A stretch of 64,000 nt of DNA from Serpula lacrymans var. lacrymans S7.9 (GCF_000218685.1 NW_006763309.1:318060-382059), one strand, 5' to 3'. Positions 25,510 to 38,759 are shown, counted from the stretch's first letter. Notes: generated from the sequence alone by a model not told the origin. A program made the numbers and translations.

Positions 25510-27024
25510 ATGCCTCGCTTTCTTACTGGCGATGAGCTAGGTAACATAAAATCTCTCCAGTACTCCAGTAAAAATGCAGCCAACGAAGGAAAAACGGATC
25601 TGCAAACATTGTTCAAGGGGACAGCTCCAGGTAGAACGAAAAATATCCAGGCCCTTTCCATCACAGCGTCCAGTTCAAGTCATGAAAAACTAGTGTGTTC
25701 GCTTTTTTCTACAATCTAAAAACATGCTAAATAGCACACGATAAAAGTTAGCTGCGGCACATGCAGATGGATTTACTTCACTCATGAACTTCAGTCCAGA
25801 GGGTCAGCTGGAGTTGCTGCACGAATGGAAGGAAACTCGAATAAGACCTGATCAGACTTTCGTTGGTTTGAGAGCGTTTGAAAAGTACGCTTTATTTTAT
25901 TTCTAAGAGCTTGGCAATGAACTTGCTATATAGATCTGTCTACTCTTGTACATCTAACGGTGCACTGCGGTCCACCACCCTTTCAGATGATGGGACACAT
26001 ACGTCGAAACTCGCTGCTCTCCCGACGCGTCTTTGTAACTGGCGCATCTCAGATGATCAGGAGACGTTTGCTTACGGAGGTGACGAGGTAGAACTATCCA
26101 TTTGGAATACAGAAAGAAGCTTTGCACCGACAGAGGAACCACTTGATAGTACTAGCATTGGAGCAGGGAAAAAACGAAAAAGAAGCGATGCATTATTTCC
26201 TGGAGAGATTTGGCGCGCAAAAAATGTGGGCTTCCGCTCTCTCTTCTCTGGTTTCTTGTTAATGTATTCAAGACTCGTAGGTTGCAAACGATTTTCTTGG
26301 GTTACGCCAACCGGTTCACAATACGGCGTTGACATATCTCTCACCTGCCTCTTTCACGAGTCAGCAAATTTTAGTCGGTACAGGCCTAGGAGACGTGCGT
26401 CGGTACGACACTCGAGCAGGGCGTAGACCTGTAGCTGAGTTCAAATGTATCGCAAAAATGGGTGGGGTAAAAATTGTGGAGAAAGGTTTCGCAGAACAGT
26501 ATGTGCCCACCGTCCAGCAGTTGTGGTGGTCAAATTTTCTTACTGTGTCGTCCCCTCTAGCGAGACATTTGTGTCAGACCAAGGATCTAATTTGTACGCG
26601 ATGGATCTACGGAACGGAGGCATCATATACGGGTATAAAGGTATGGTGTTCCCGGCTCCCTCACATGCATCTGCTTTACATTTTTTCATTAGGTATAGCG
26701 GGTGCAATCTCATCCGTCGCTTCATCTCCCTCCTTCCTGGCATCTACTGCTCTGGACCGTTACTCCCGTATACACAGCACGTTTGCTCCCCCTCCCAATG
26801 TAGGGCAGCAGCAAGAAAAGAAGGGTGCTATCCTTGAGAAGGTGTTCATGACAAGCGTACCAACTATCGTTATATGGGATCAAGAACTCGATTCGTCTCA
26901 TGAAGATGGTGAGGATGATGAAGCGGGTATTGAAGATGTCTGGGAGGGGATGCCGCATGTAGACGATGGCGAGAAAGTGATGAAGAAGTCGAAACACAAA
27001 AATGCAAATAAAAGCGAAGCATAA
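25510..27024 (+). CDS. NSA1: 60S ribosome biogenesis WD40 protein Nsa1 (WDR74)
   Basis: Nucleolar WD40 protein of early pre-60S particles. It starts MPRFLTGDELGNIKSLQ. Exons give LRAFEKSVYSCTSNGALR, then FAYGGDEVELSIWNTE, GEIWRAKNV, and the family hallmark LVGTGLGDVRRYDTRAGRRP. Later exons read DQGSNLYAMDLRNGG and ISSVASSPSFLASTALDR, and the C-terminus is acidic then Lys-rich (KKSKHKNANKSEA), a likely nucleolar signal. About five introns. The 3' end is convergent with pirin, only 126 bases away. Confidence 0.87.
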
Positions 27025-27150
27025 AAATTTCTGAGCAGGTAATCATGTCATATTGACACGGCTGCCAATAAAAGTACGCAAGAAATTGCATTATTACAAG
27101 TCGTATACCAACATTTAATTCATTGAATGTCTGGATGCACCGCTCGACTG

Positions 27151-28689
27151 TCAGTTCCCAATTACACTTTTCCAGGTGTGTGCCTTCTCAAACCCGTTTT
27201 GTCCAGTTTGATCTATGAGTGCACAGTGAGTTGGAAGGTGGTAGAACGATAATCACAGCACGAAAAACTCACAGTCAATCAGCGTTTTCTGGATTTCCTC
27301 ACGATTGGTCATAACGAATGGACCGTACTGGAACACAGTCTGATCCAGAGGCTCTCCAGCAACCTGGTAAATACATAGTATGATTAATTGAGTGAGGTTA
27401 ACAAAAGTAATGAATCAGAGCGACGTACCAGGATGAACTCAGTTGCATCTTGGGTCGATTTCACAATTACTCCCGCCTCGTCGCTATTGCTTGATAATAC
27501 TAGGGTGTGGAAAGCATCATTTGAAAGGCCGTCTTTCCCTATGCCCAAACTCCCCTTCAAGACTATCCAACGTCACACTGATCAATAGGGGATCGCAGCG
27601 CTCTCTCTATAAAGTACTTACTATAGATGAACGATGTCCAACCAGTGGCTAGACGGATAAGAAAGTAGAAAGGGAGTGAGCTGATGTGTGCACAAAATAA
27701 ATTAAACTTACGAATATCTTGGAATATCGTAGATCCTTTGTTCTTCATGATAACATGGAAGAACCAGCAACCTCCAAGAGGTCTCACTGGTGACTCAACA
27801 CCATGGCTCTTTCCACTGATAACCTTGACAGATATTCCACCTTCTGTGCCTTCTGGATAAGCAGTGGGAATTCTGCACAGATGATGTTAAAAATAGGGCA
27901 GCAAGGAATCGAATTGTCACATACTGGTCTGGGCCTAACTCTTGATAAGAGGGTTCCTATACGCATGATGATTATCCTTAGTCTCGAAACGACATTTTCG
28001 TAACTTACCACCATCTTAAACTGAAATTTTCATTTAAAACTTTAGAAATGACGATGCTTATGTGGTAAAACGGTACAGACCTGCTTGGGTAAATCTACCC
28101 AGAGTTGAAGTCCTCTGGGTTCTGGTACGCCAGTTCCATGTACTGGCATTTCGGCATGTATGATTCCCCTTCCCTGTATAATGGCGAATAAATGTCACCA
28201 CACGCGAATGAATATAGATAGAGAATACTAACGGCACACATCCACTGTACTCCACCCGTCTCGATAGTGCCTTTGTGACCTGCTGAATCTTCATGTCGAC
28301 TTGATCTGTGAAGGGATATTAGATTCTGGAATCAAACGATGAAGATCAAAGTTTCTCACCCTTCGAGCATATAGGTCACAGTAGCTTGACCACGATGGGG
28401 ATGGTCGGGAAAGCCCTGTAAAAATCACCACATGAGGGAAATGGAAATTTAGATTCTATAAGAAATACTCACAGCGCCTTTGGAAACATGGAAATGGTCC
28501 AACATCAAAAAAGGGGTCAAGTTTCGCAAGTTCATACTCCCGATCGATCGTCGCACAAGAGCACCTGCACCCTGTTCAAGACAACGCTCAGCGAAGTCTG
28601 ACAAAAGCATGAACTAGAAAACATACTTCTGGAGTCTCTACCGCCAATATCTTCTTCACGACGTTTCGAGATACGGATGCTAGAGCCAT
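27151..28689 (-). CDS. Pirin
   Basis: Bicupin protein of the pirin family; members bind iron and act as nuclear cofactors or quercetinase-like enzymes. The start MALASVSRNVVKKILAVETP leads through LVRRSIGSMNLRNLTPFLML and DHFHVSKGAGFPDHPHRGQA, where HPHRG carries metal-ligand histidines. Next come GTIETGGVQWMCAGRGIIHAEMP, MVEPSYQELG and SVKVISGKSHGVESPVRP. The C-terminal half ends with NGFEKAHTWKSVIGN. About nine introns, some under 60 bases. Being iron-binding and about 8 kb from the siderophore genes is probably chance. Pirin family is certain from several diagnostic blocks; biochemical role is not. Confidence 0.88.
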
Positions 28690-29079
28690 TCTGGGCTGTT
28701 GATATTACTAGGGATGGGCTATAAGTAAAAGGGGAAGGGTGCCTATGTGAGAGCGCCAAACCAAGAGGCGAAATTTATACTCTCGATGGCGATTGCTCAG
28801 CGTGTTGTATGAAACTGAAGACATCAAATTCCAATGCAGCCCTCGGTCATATTCCTGCCATTGCTGGTCAAAAATCCTCACCATCCTCATGCTGAGATAA
28901 TTCAGATGACCCAGTAGTCGTCTACTGGATCTAAAGAGGCAAAGTTTGCCCACAGAGCCCGAAGGGCTGATTGATGGTTATCGAAAAAGGATAGTACATC
29001 ACACGCATAGTAATCCTACAAATGTCACGACACTGGAATAATCTAGTTAGTACAGTACCCCCTGAAACTGTGATGAAGT
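28690..29079. other. Intergenic spacer
   Basis: About 390 bases holding the pirin promoter and the 3' UTR of the permease, both on the minus strand. Short open frames here show no recognisable protein. Confidence 0.5.
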
Positions 29080-31210
29080 TCATAGCGAATCCCAGACTTT
29101 CCGCCATCTCGTCGCAGGTTTCTCCATTTTATTTATTTCCATAAAGTGCTCTTCTTCGTCTATCTCCTCCTGATCAGTGACCAAATCAACTTCCAATGGA
29201 CGTACCACTCGTGTTCGGTAGTACAGTTTGTATCCAAGCCACAATACAAGGAAAACAGGTATCGCAATATAGGATCTAATCATAATCAGACTCATCCATA
29301 ATATTGAAACTAGCAAAACTCACGTAATAAAAGTAGCAGTGGTAAATGGGATGAAAGTGTTAAAGCCTGCCAGTGTTTGCATAAGTTATTTGCCAGCCTA
29401 TCTTGCATCAAATAATCTTACCTTTGAAGATAGTAATAATAGCCGTTGAGATGAACGCGAACCAAGACCCGTAAGGTTGGAACGGCGCTTTATAAGGCAA
29501 ATCATTTCGACTTATCCCTTGAGCTTCCAAAGCGCTCATAAAGGCACTTTCAATGGCATTAGCCCACGAGGGTGCAAACAAATAAAGAAATTGAGGGCTC
29601 ACATATGAGTATAAGTGATACACATCCATGTGATAGCACCAAAAGTTGACACCAGATTGACAAAGTAGCCAAAGACTAGAAGGAACAGTTTGAGAATTTT
29701 TGCAAGCGATCTCAGTAAGTAATAATGCTAGCCTTGGGCACTCGACGAGCTGACGTTGAGGAAGGTCAAAAAGCCGAACGATGAACACAGCAACAAGGCA
29801 GGCCACGGAACACCCATTCTATTCACTTTGGCAAATATACGTGGAGCTTTCCCTTCTATAGCAAGACCATACAGGGTCCTTGAGCCAATATACATATCAG
29901 TATTGGCGGCACTCATGACAAAAATGAGGATAGCAGCATTGATGACATGATTTAGGACTCGAATTCCAACTATCGTAGTAGCTGTTAGGCGGGATTAAGT
30001 AAAACTCGCGTACTAAATTGCGATACAAGTCTCACCGACAACAAAAGGAGACGCGGCAGCCCCAGTTTGTGACTTGTTTGCGACGAACAGCATCTTTGAG
30101 CAAATAAATTTAGCACAAAGCGGAAATATCGATGTGACGATAATCACATTACTGGTACTTGGAACAATCAAGCCTATCACGAAGACGCCACAAATATAAA
30201 AAACGAGGATGCGGAAGAAGGTTCTCCGTATAGCTCTTGGTATGTTCTTTCTTGGATTTTGTGCCTCACCGACTGTAACACCCACGAGCTCCGTCCCTAT
30301 GTATGCGAAGAGGGCATTGGTTAGAGTGCTCCAAAACCCCAGGAAGATTGACAGCTTTTCATTATGGACTTGACTAAGGAGGTAAGTGCCCATGGGGCCA
30401 TATGGGTGCCTCCAGTATCTGAAGCCAATACGATCGTGACTTGGATTGCCCCCGAGGTCAATGATGATGCCCATTAGGATGAGTCCTATCAAAGATATGA
30501 CTTTCACAGTACTGAACCAGAATTCAAGTTCTCCAAAAACGCGCACTCCAAGCAAGTTTACCAGGAGGACTAAAGGTTAGACCGTCAGAAGACACGATGG
30601 CGATAACAAGTATAGATATGTCTCACTGCACACAACATAGATGACTAGAGTTGTTAACATTAGTGCAGAGTATTGTACCATTAGACCTTTACACTTACCC
30701 ATCCATGCCTCTGTTGGGACGGATGAGGTCCAATACTCCACAACGACACCAGCTGCATTGATATTATTCGGCATAACTATGAGGTACTTGAAAAGATAAT
30801 TCCAGCCAAGAGCGAAACCTAGAGCTGGATCAACGAAACGTGTCGCATATCCCGCGAAGCCTTTCCTGTGAGGTATGTATGCTGCCATCTCGCCAAGTGC
30901 AACCATAACAAAGTAGCATACAGCCCCCACAAAGGTATAGCCCAGTAGCAAACCTAGCGGTCCACCTTGAACTAGAGCTGTCCCAGAACCGATGATGAGA
31001 CCTGTCCCGACCGCGCCTCCAAGCTACTTGAATATTATGAATTATAAAGTGAATTAAAAGTCCAGGAATACTGCGTACAGCAATCATAGAGATTTGGCGG
31101 GCTTCAAGGCCTCGTACAAGAACTGGTTCGCGGATAGCCTCATTATGGTCGTACTTCTCGCCAGATCGTGCAACGGAAGGGATAGACGATTCATCTCCAG
31201 CAAAAGACAT
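29080..31210 (-). CDS. Amino-acid permease (APC superfamily, fungal AAT type)
   Basis: Plasma-membrane proton-coupled amino-acid importer. It begins MSFAGDESSIPSVARSGEKY. A hydrophilic N-terminus is followed by the hallmark first transmembrane block GGAVGTGLIIGSGTALVQGG and then EMAAYIPHRKGFAGYATRF. Later exons include WNYLFKYLIVMPNNI, FWSTLTNALFAYIGTELVG, EAQNPRKNIPRAIRRTFFR, SAANTDMYIGSRTLYGLA and NRMGVPWPALLLCSSFG. About twelve membrane segments are expected. The C-terminal tail is acidic (TDQEEIDEEEHFMEINK) and ends KVWDSL. The family's usual NDYIYSRTL-type signature is degenerate here (TDMYIGSRTL). Substrate specificity cannot be read from the sequence. Confidence 0.88.
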
Positions 31211-31699
31211 AACAGACGTCACGGTGTAAAAGAAGACTCGGACTCGACCAGATAACGAGATACAGGTAACCCGATAAGAAGAAAATCTCACACAGTCGAA
31301 ATCTGGTTGGGAAACATGTCGTTATCTTTCTACCAGACTGCGATATGAATACGGAAGCTTGAAATTGAATCGCACGCCATAGTGATTGTGAAAGGCGTTA
31401 TGGGGGTGTTTCATTGGGACGTCAGAACCAGTCAGATGATGTCGATCCGATGTCGTTGGCAGTGAATCAATCGTTGATTGTGGAAATACTAGCACATTGA
31501 ATGGAAACCTGTTTGAGAACTAGGCTTAAAGTTACATTCTGACGGGTTGCGTTGAGTCGCAGTTGACATTGAAACAGTTGGTAGTGAAATAGCACATCAC
31601 GTGCAGTGTGACTTGTAGCGTGTCGCGTTGATTACTGGACCGCGCTTTGACCAGAGCCTCATCGCGCATCTTGACTTCGGGCATTACCTCTTCTCCCCA
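31211..31699. promoter_or_regulatory. Divergent intergenic region, permease and RAD54
   Basis: About 490 bases between two divergent start codons. No gene. An open frame runs upstream from the RAD54 start to 31628, but it opens with TTG, not ATG. No specific regulatory motif called. Confidence 0.5.
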
Positions 31700-34600
31700 A
31701 TGCTTATGCTACGCCGTGCGCCTACTACGTCTGACGGGAAAGTAGTGGACAGATTACAAGAAAGTACGCGCGTCAACAAGCCCTTTAAGCCTCCAACGAG
31801 TACTGTCATCATCGAGCGTGTACAACCTCAGCGAAAACGAAAACGTGTTTCGTATAAGGATGCTCAGGCTGACGAGAACGATGATGACGAACCAAAGAAG
31901 AAGAAGAAGCGAATGGAGGACAAGGACGGACTATACACGGAAGAAGAATTGCTTGCTGCTATACAGAAATTTCCAGTGTACAAACCAAAGCCTTTTGGAG
32001 AGGTTCGCAGATTCTCCATGCCATCCATGACAAACAATGCTGGGGAGGTTGTTCAGATGATCCCCACCAATATCTCTCTTGGTATCCGACCTCAAGCCAA
32101 AATCTTTCCTCGCCCTCTACACGACCCTATGCAGGACCATGCGATTGTCCTTTATGACCCAACCATCGATGACCGCGAAACTGATGAGGAGAAAAAGGAA
32201 AGAGAGAAGGAAGAAGAAAAAGAACGCGCTGCGAAGGAGGCCCAGGAGAAGGTTGCAGGGTTGTACAATCCACATAGAAGCTTGAGAAAGCTTTTGGGTG
32301 AAGGGAAAGATAAGAAGCAGAAAGATACCAAAGTGCCTGTCGTCATCGATCCCCGTTTAACTGCCGTTCTTCGTCCACATCAAGTTGAAGGTGTCAAGGT
32401 AGCTGAATTATGTTTTTATCTGCAGCTGCATGTGCTGATGTTATCCAGTTTCTGTACAAATGCACAACTGGTATGCTCATGGAAAATCAATATGGGTGTA
32501 TTATGGCCGATGAGATGGGTCTTGGAAAGACGCTACAGTGCATTGCATTGTTGTGGACTCTACTCAAACAATCACCACACCCTGGCAAGTCTTCCGTAGA
32601 AAAATGTATAATCGCCTGTCCATCCAGTCTTGTCAAGAACTGGGCAAATGAGTTTGGTATGTCACTCTATTTTTTTTCCAAAACTAAATGCAGTACTCAG
32701 GCCTCCAACAGCCAAGTGGCTGGGGAAGGATGCCGTATCCATATTGGCGATTGATGGTAAGGGCGGAAAGGCCGAGTTGCTGGAGAAAGTTGGCCGGTGG
32801 GTTACCGCGCTCGGTCGAAACATCACTCAGCCAGGTATGATGCAAACTTCTCTGCAGCCAGATAACCCACATTTTAACACCATATTGGATAGTCATGATC
32901 GTCTCCTATGAGACATTGCGAACACTATCAGTTCACCTTGCTAACTGTTCCATAGGCCTCTTACTGTGTGATGAAGGTCATAGGTTGAAGAACTCTGGTT
33001 TGTTATATTGATATGCGAAATAGTTTTCAAACTCATATGAACACTTTAGATTCTCTTACTTTTCAAGCCTTGAATGGTCTCAACGTCAAGCGCCGTGTTA
33101 TTTTGACAGGCACTCCGATCCAGGTTAGCTCGTAATACTCATACTTGAGGACACATCTGACATGCTGATGGGTATGCAACAGAATGATCTTTCAGAATAT
33201 TTCTCCCTGCTCAACTTTGCCAACCCCAATTTCCTCGGCTCCAAGAACGAATTCCGAAAGAATTTCGAGAATGCTATCATCCGAGGTCGTGACGCCAATG
33301 CCGCTGATGCAGTCAAGGCAGCAAGCGAGAAAAAGCTAAAAGAACTTGGCGGTCTCGTCACTAAATTCATCATCAGGAGAACCAACGACCTTCTATCGAA
33401 ATATCGTCAGTACACATTAACTAATAAAATTCTTCTCCTATCCTGATCATCTGACCTTTAGTTCCCGTCAAATATGAACAAGTCGTTTTCTGCGGTTTAT
33501 CTGACTTTCAGCTGTCTCTCTACCGGCTATTCATTTTGTCTCCTGAAATCAAGGCCCTTCTTCGTGGAGCAGAATCTCAGCCACTGAAAGCCATCAATAT
33601 TCTGAAGAAGTTGTGCAATCATCCTGAACTCTTAGATCTTCCAAATGATCTGCGTGGTTCTGAGAACTTGATTCCCGAAGGGTTTGCATGCGCAGGTACT
33701 ACAACAGGAAGAGATAGAAATAAGAAACAAACTGTGCGATGTGACTGGAGTGGTAAATTCCTAGTTCTAGAGAGGTGTGTCTTATTCTCCATGTGATGGC
33801 CAGTTGGTGAATGTCGATGTTTCAGGTTTCTTCACCAAATACGAACGCAGACAACCGACAAGATTGTTCTTATCAGTAATTACACACAAACACTGGATTT
33901 ATTTGAAAAGCTATGCCGGTCTAAGAAGTAAAATCACTCGAGACGTATCTTTGATTATCGACGATATTGACAGATGAATACAACTAGGTATGGCTTCTTC
34001 CGACTTGACGGTACTATGACCATTACGAAACGCCAGAAACTTGTTGATCAATTCAACAATCCTGAGGGCAAGGAGTTCATCTTCTTGCTCAGCAGTAAGG
34101 CTGGAGGATGCGGTATCAACCTCATTGGCGCCAACCGACTGATCCTGTTTGATCCAGGTAAGTTGCTTGCTCCCTATTGTCTAAATTGCTTCTCAGTGTG
34201 TGCCAGATTGGAATCCAGCAGCAGATCAGCAGGCTCTCGCGCGAGTTTGGCGTGACGGTCAGAAAAAAGAATGTAAGCCGGAAGAAGTATGCACTCTCTG
34301 GTGTACCTTGGTTAATTTCATTGATATCTTAGGTTTTGTATATCGTTTCATCTCAACTGGGACCATCGAAGAAAAGATTTTTCAGCGACAAGCCTCAAAG
34401 CAAGCACTTTCGTCTGCGGTCGTCGATGAGAAGGAGGATGCTGAGCGGCATTTCTCCCTGGACTCGTTGCGCCAACTTTTCCTATTCAACGAGAACACTC
34501 TTTGTGAGACGCATGAAACATTCAAATGTAAACGATGCAAGGATGGCAGGCAAATCATCAAGGCGCCTGCCCTTCTCTACGGAGATGCCAGCACGTACGT

Positions 34601-34765
34601 GCCCCGATTATTTTGTCCAGCTGTGAAACTGAAGGGTGCTGTGCCTGTCCATGTAGGTGGAATCATTTTACGAATGCGGAACTGAAGAATAATCACGACG
34701 ACCTTCTACGCGCTGAAGTAGGGCTGCCTGAAATCTCTTTCGTTTTTCAATATGTCAGTCACTAA
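31700..34765 (+). CDS. RAD54: Rad54 DNA translocase (SNF2 family, homologous recombination)
   Basis: Swi2/Snf2 ATPase that works with Rad51 in strand invasion. It starts [16 protein letters not shown] at the first in-frame ATG. A basic N-terminal region ([10 protein letters not shown], then KKKKKR) is followed by [10 protein letters not shown]. Helicase motifs in order: motif [12 protein letters not shown], motif [11 protein letters not shown], motif [10 protein letters not shown], motif IV region [19 protein letters not shown], motif [17 protein letters not shown] and motif [13 protein letters not shown]. Family blocks [14 protein letters not shown] and [13 protein letters not shown] are present. 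The end is FVFQYVSH. About twelve introns; the join LCR to YGFFRLDG uses the acceptor just before gtatgg at 33988. Rad54 proper is preferred over Rdh54 from the N-terminal and C-terminal sequences. Confidence 0.92.
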
Positions 34766-34957
34766 CTCGGATGCGGCGTGCCTTTCCCCCCCTCTATCAT
34801 CATCATTCTTTCAATTCCGTCATGAAAACTTTTACAATTCACAATTTGCATACTGGCATTCCCGTCTCCCCATACACTAGAGGATAGATGGTTGTATCGA
34901 TAAACAAAAATGCATAAATATAACATATTCTGGTCATAATAGTACACGTTATGGTTG

Positions 34958-36239
34958 TCATATAATCACATCGTCCCAGTCTCCCCACTCTCCACCGACC
35001 GGTCTGACTTTCACCTTCTCTCCTACCTCCCCAAAATACGCGGCCTTGAACCATGTCTTCATATCATCTTCACCAAATGGACCGAAAGCCTCTCCAGTCT
35101 GTCCAGGGACATCCCATCTATACTCGTATTTCACGTCTGCAGACGTAGGAACCCAATCTGCTCCTACCCGCCCAGACGAACGCACGCTACGAACGAGCTC
35201 CTCAAACGTCTTCGAATATATATCCGTGTCGCCGAAGGACATGAGAGTCGAGGCGATGTGGGTGATCTGATCGATGTCGCTCGTGGCTTTTGATTCCTTG
35301 TCGACGGCCATGGCACCTTCACTGTTGCCGTTTTGAGGCTTTGCTTGAGCACGTTTCCTGGTAGTGCATGTCAACAATTGTCTGCCTGTAAGATACATAG
35401 AACACTCACTTATTGACAGGCCGGCTTTTCTTCGACTTGGCACCCAATCTTTGTAGAGCTTCCAGCACCGTTTCGCCTTTCTTGAGCATCCCAAGTAACT
35501 GCCTCTCAAGCTCCCCCTTCCCTCCATTCTCATCAATGTCCTGTTCCTCAGCCTTCATCTTCTCCTCTTGCTGCCTCTCCTGCTGCCTCTTCCGACGCCT
35601 CGCCATCTTGATGTCTTTCTCATCAAAGCCATCCATCCAACGATCGTGCACATCATGAGGGTCGAAGGAGCGGACGTACGTCCCGTCCGCAGCAAACTTC
35701 CCCTCCTCCATCTCCTCGCGCATATTAAACGAAGACAGCTCGTAGCCCATCCCCGCCTTCTTCCTCCGTTCAGCGTCGTCTTCATCCAGCGGCTCGTCAT
35801 CCCCCGACCCGCCCGAGCCAGACCCATCATCGAACTCCTGTCCCTCAATATCGCCCAGCCTCAAAAACTGCTCCTCCTTCTTCTTCGCCCCCGCCTCCCC
35901 TCCCTTCGTCTCCTCTTTCTCGCCCATCGCAAACATATCCTCGTCCTCGTCCTCCTCCCCCTCCTCGCCCTTGCCCTTGCCCTTCCTCCGGCTGAGCACG
36001 ACCCCCTCGCCGTCGTCGCTCGAGTCCGACTCGTAGCCCTCGTTCTTGACCCTGCCTTTCCGCTTCGCGAGCGGGTCTTCGAGGGTGGACTCGACCTCTT
36101 CGGCGAACTTGGCGGGGTCGTCTTCCGGTTCGACGAATCGCGTTTTTTTGTTGACGTGGGAGGAGGGTTGGGAGGAGGAGGAGGAGGAGGGTTCGCCGGT
36201 GGAGAGCGCTGCTCGTTTGTGGGCGGGTCGAGACGGCAT
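34958..36239 (-). CDS. LIN1: Lin1/CD2BP2-like GYF-domain protein (U5 snRNP-associated)
   Basis: Homologue of human CD2BP2 (U5-52K) and yeast Lin1, a U5 snRNP assembly factor with a GYF domain that binds proline-rich peptides. It starts MPSRPAHKRAALSTGEP, with KKTRFVEPEDDPAKFAEEVE, a highly charged acidic middle, and DPHDVHDRWMDGFDEKDIKM, a conserved family block. After one intron (about 35357-35409) the C-terminus has VKYEYRWDVPGQTGEAFGPF and MKTWFKAAYFG, the GYF core, ending WGDWDDVII. Base composition in the first exon is markedly G/C-rich because of acidic and Ser repeats. The 3' end converges on RAD54, 192 bases away. Confidence 0.86.
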
Positions 36240-36853
36240 TTTTGGGGGGTGGTGCTAATGGTATATGATGAGCGCTGATCGTTGAGTGTAGGTCGTTACA
36301 ACGTATGTGCTACGTTGTCGTTTGGCACCCGCGGCCGTGGTGTGGTATGGCCGGTCAGGTAGATTCCAACTGATGGGTTAGTGCACAGGTGAGATATCTG
36401 ACTATCATGACATAACGCGCATGTCTTGTTTGTTTGGTCTGTGGTCTCACGTGTGGCCACTGCGGCATGTCTGCAACTTAGTCCAAGCAGCCTGAGTTGT
36501 ACATGTTCCATTATTGTCATATTCAACGTTCAACGTCAAACCAAGTCGCACACAGATACAGGCAACTATTATAGTTTACATGCCATCACTACTTTGAAAT
36601 GCTCAGAATCATAATCATAATGTCGATCAATCGCGCGACGTACATAAATACAGTACGTCCTGATGAAAAGAGGGGGGTTAAAAGAAGAAAAAAGTGACCA
36701 TAATGCGTTGAATGAAGCTATAGTGTGTCCCATGCCAGCGGTATATCAGGTTCAGTATCGAGTACAGCACATAAGAGTCTTGCCGACGTACGATTTATTC
36801 TCAAGAAAAAGAAATAGAAAACCCCGATGGGCCACAATCCACCATCTCATGCA
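36240..36853. other. Intergenic spacer
   Basis: About 610 bases between the LIN1 start and the 3' end of the ornithine monooxygenase. It contains short open frames without recognisable protein and no repeats. Expected content is the LIN1 promoter and the monooxygenase 3' UTR. Confidence 0.5.
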
Positions 36854-38759
36854 TCACGTCCTACTCCTACCAGCATAGATATCCTCCACCAGCTCTCCGC
36901 ACTTCACACCCACAATACTCAACAGCGTATCGCTCAGCCCATGCGTATCTTCCGTGCATCCCTGCAGATACACCCGGGCCTTAAAGTCATCAAGCGGAGC
37001 GTCGACGACGTCGCCGCTGGGTGAGACAGGCAACAGTTGGTAGTTCCGCGAGACGTAGAGTTTTTGAGAGACGGGGGGTGTACGCACACCGACGGATCCG
37101 CCTGGTGAGCTTGGTGGGGAGCTCACGGCGGATGAGGTGCTGGTATCGCTGGTGTGGGTGTTGGTGTTGGTGTTGATGGCCTGGAACGCCAAACTGCGCT
37201 TGTCCTCCGATAACTCTGTCGTGGATGCCAAGTGGATTTCACCAGACACGGACGAGAGGCCATAGTATTTTCCAACGGGAGAAGACGTCAAGAGGCTCAG
37301 CCAAGATCGGCGATCGTACCCTGTAGCAGATATGACGGCGTCATACGTAGCCTCGTACATATCGCGCGAAAGGGTATTTTGGAATACCAGGTTCACTTGC
37401 GATTCTGTCGCGTCGGCTGGGTCTACGAGTTCAGCAGTGAGGAGCTCGGAGTACGGCTTGATGGTGATGCGTGGGTGGGTAGACATGTTCGCACGATTGG
37501 TGCGTTTCTCCACGGCGTCGTCGATCCTTTGGTCATACATAATTTCATACAACTAAAGAGATAAATGGCTATCAGTCAAAAAGTCGGCATCACGGATCAG
37601 ACACGTACGTTCTCCAAAGTGTGAGGGCTAACAACTCCATAGTTGGTGCTCTGGTATTCTGTGCGCACATGTTTTCGCGCATGAGCCGAAGGAAGCTTAA
37701 ACATGACATCGGTAGCTAATATTACGTCAGCACCCGATTCAATAGAGTGGCAAAGTCATTTCGCTCACAATCGGGGTCAAAGATCTCGTTCGCGAAAGGT
37801 GAATCGTCGCTGGGTTTCAAGGACCCGTTTCGAATGATCATATCAAGTTGGTGCTTGCCTCGGCCTGCAGTGTCTATGACACTCAGACGGTTATGAAGAT
37901 CCAACAAGACTTCAGCGGCAGACTGGCCAGAGCCGATGACGGCAATGCGGAGTGGACGTTGTTCAGCACTGCGAGCGGTGAGTTTTGAGAGGATGGGGGG
38001 CATCCGGTAAAGATAGACGGATGTATGAAGAAGGAAGGGATTCGGACTAATGGAAGCAAGAGCGGGAGGGACTCGCGGAGATCCTCCAGGAGATATGATG
38101 AGGTCACCTGATGTAAATATAAGGTTAGAAAATGATAGGCGTTTTTTGTGAAGTTTGAACTTGCGAGCTCGGCGAACCAGTTGTTCACCAGTGGAGAGAT
38201 TTGTGCTACGGACTTGGACGGTGCCATCTGGACCTTTGTCGAGGGCTACCACGTCTTGGCCGTATGCGACACGGATTCCTCTGTGCTGGACATACTCGGA
38301 AGCCCATGTGAGATAGTCGGAGTACTCCTTGCGAGTGGGAATGGTGCTGCCGCGGTTGATGAAAGAGACGAGACGGCCTTGGTCGTGGAGGTAGGAAGTA
38401 AATGTGAGAGGCGAGGTGGGACACCTGAGAGTTGCGAGGTCCTTGAGGAAGCTAATAAAAAAGCAAGTGATCGGTAGGTGATCAAACGGCGTGAATTAGC
38501 GGCGCACCTGATTTGCATACGAGCGTCTGGGAGAAGCATGCCTGGGTGCCATCTGAACTGGTCATGCTTTTCGATGAAGAGGACATCGTTTGGCTGAATC
38601 GCGTTTGGCTGAGAGATGTGTTAGCGGGTAGATATTAAGTAAGGAAAGGAAGGGGCTGACGAGGGATGATTTATCCAATAATGCTCCGGCGATGGCTACG
38701 TTGGCGGGGCCAAAGCCGATGCCAATGACATCATAGACATGAGAATCGAGTGAGGACAT
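36854..38759 (-). CDS. sidA: L-ornithine N5-monooxygenase (SidA family, siderophore biosynthesis)
   Basis: FAD- and NADPH-dependent enzyme that makes N5-hydroxy-L-ornithine, the first committed step of hydroxamate siderophores. It starts MSSLDSHVYDVIGIGFGPAN, whose GxGxxN is the FAD site. Next come HDQFRWHPGMLLPDARMQIS, FLKDLATLRCPTSPLTF and RKEYSDYLTWASEY. The NADPH site is IAVIGSGQSAAEV, and the ATGY motif is VISATGYDRR. The C-terminal block is TEDTHGLSDTLLSIVG. A Thr/Asn/Ser-rich insert (NTNTNTHTSDTSTSS) interrupts the last part. The intron at 38108-38164 has a GC donor (gcaagt); removing it restores RARDLIISPGG. Length is about 540 residues. It is divergent from the synthetase, with a 1-kb promoter between. 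Confidence 0.92.

Noticed and set aside
27151..28689. Iron-binding pirin as part of the siderophore locus
   Set aside because: Four unrelated genes and about 8 kb separate it from the monooxygenase, and no shared motif was seen.
31628..31699. N-terminal extension of RAD54
   Set aside because: The frame opens with TTG, and the added residues do not resemble Rad54; the ATG at 31700 is preferred.
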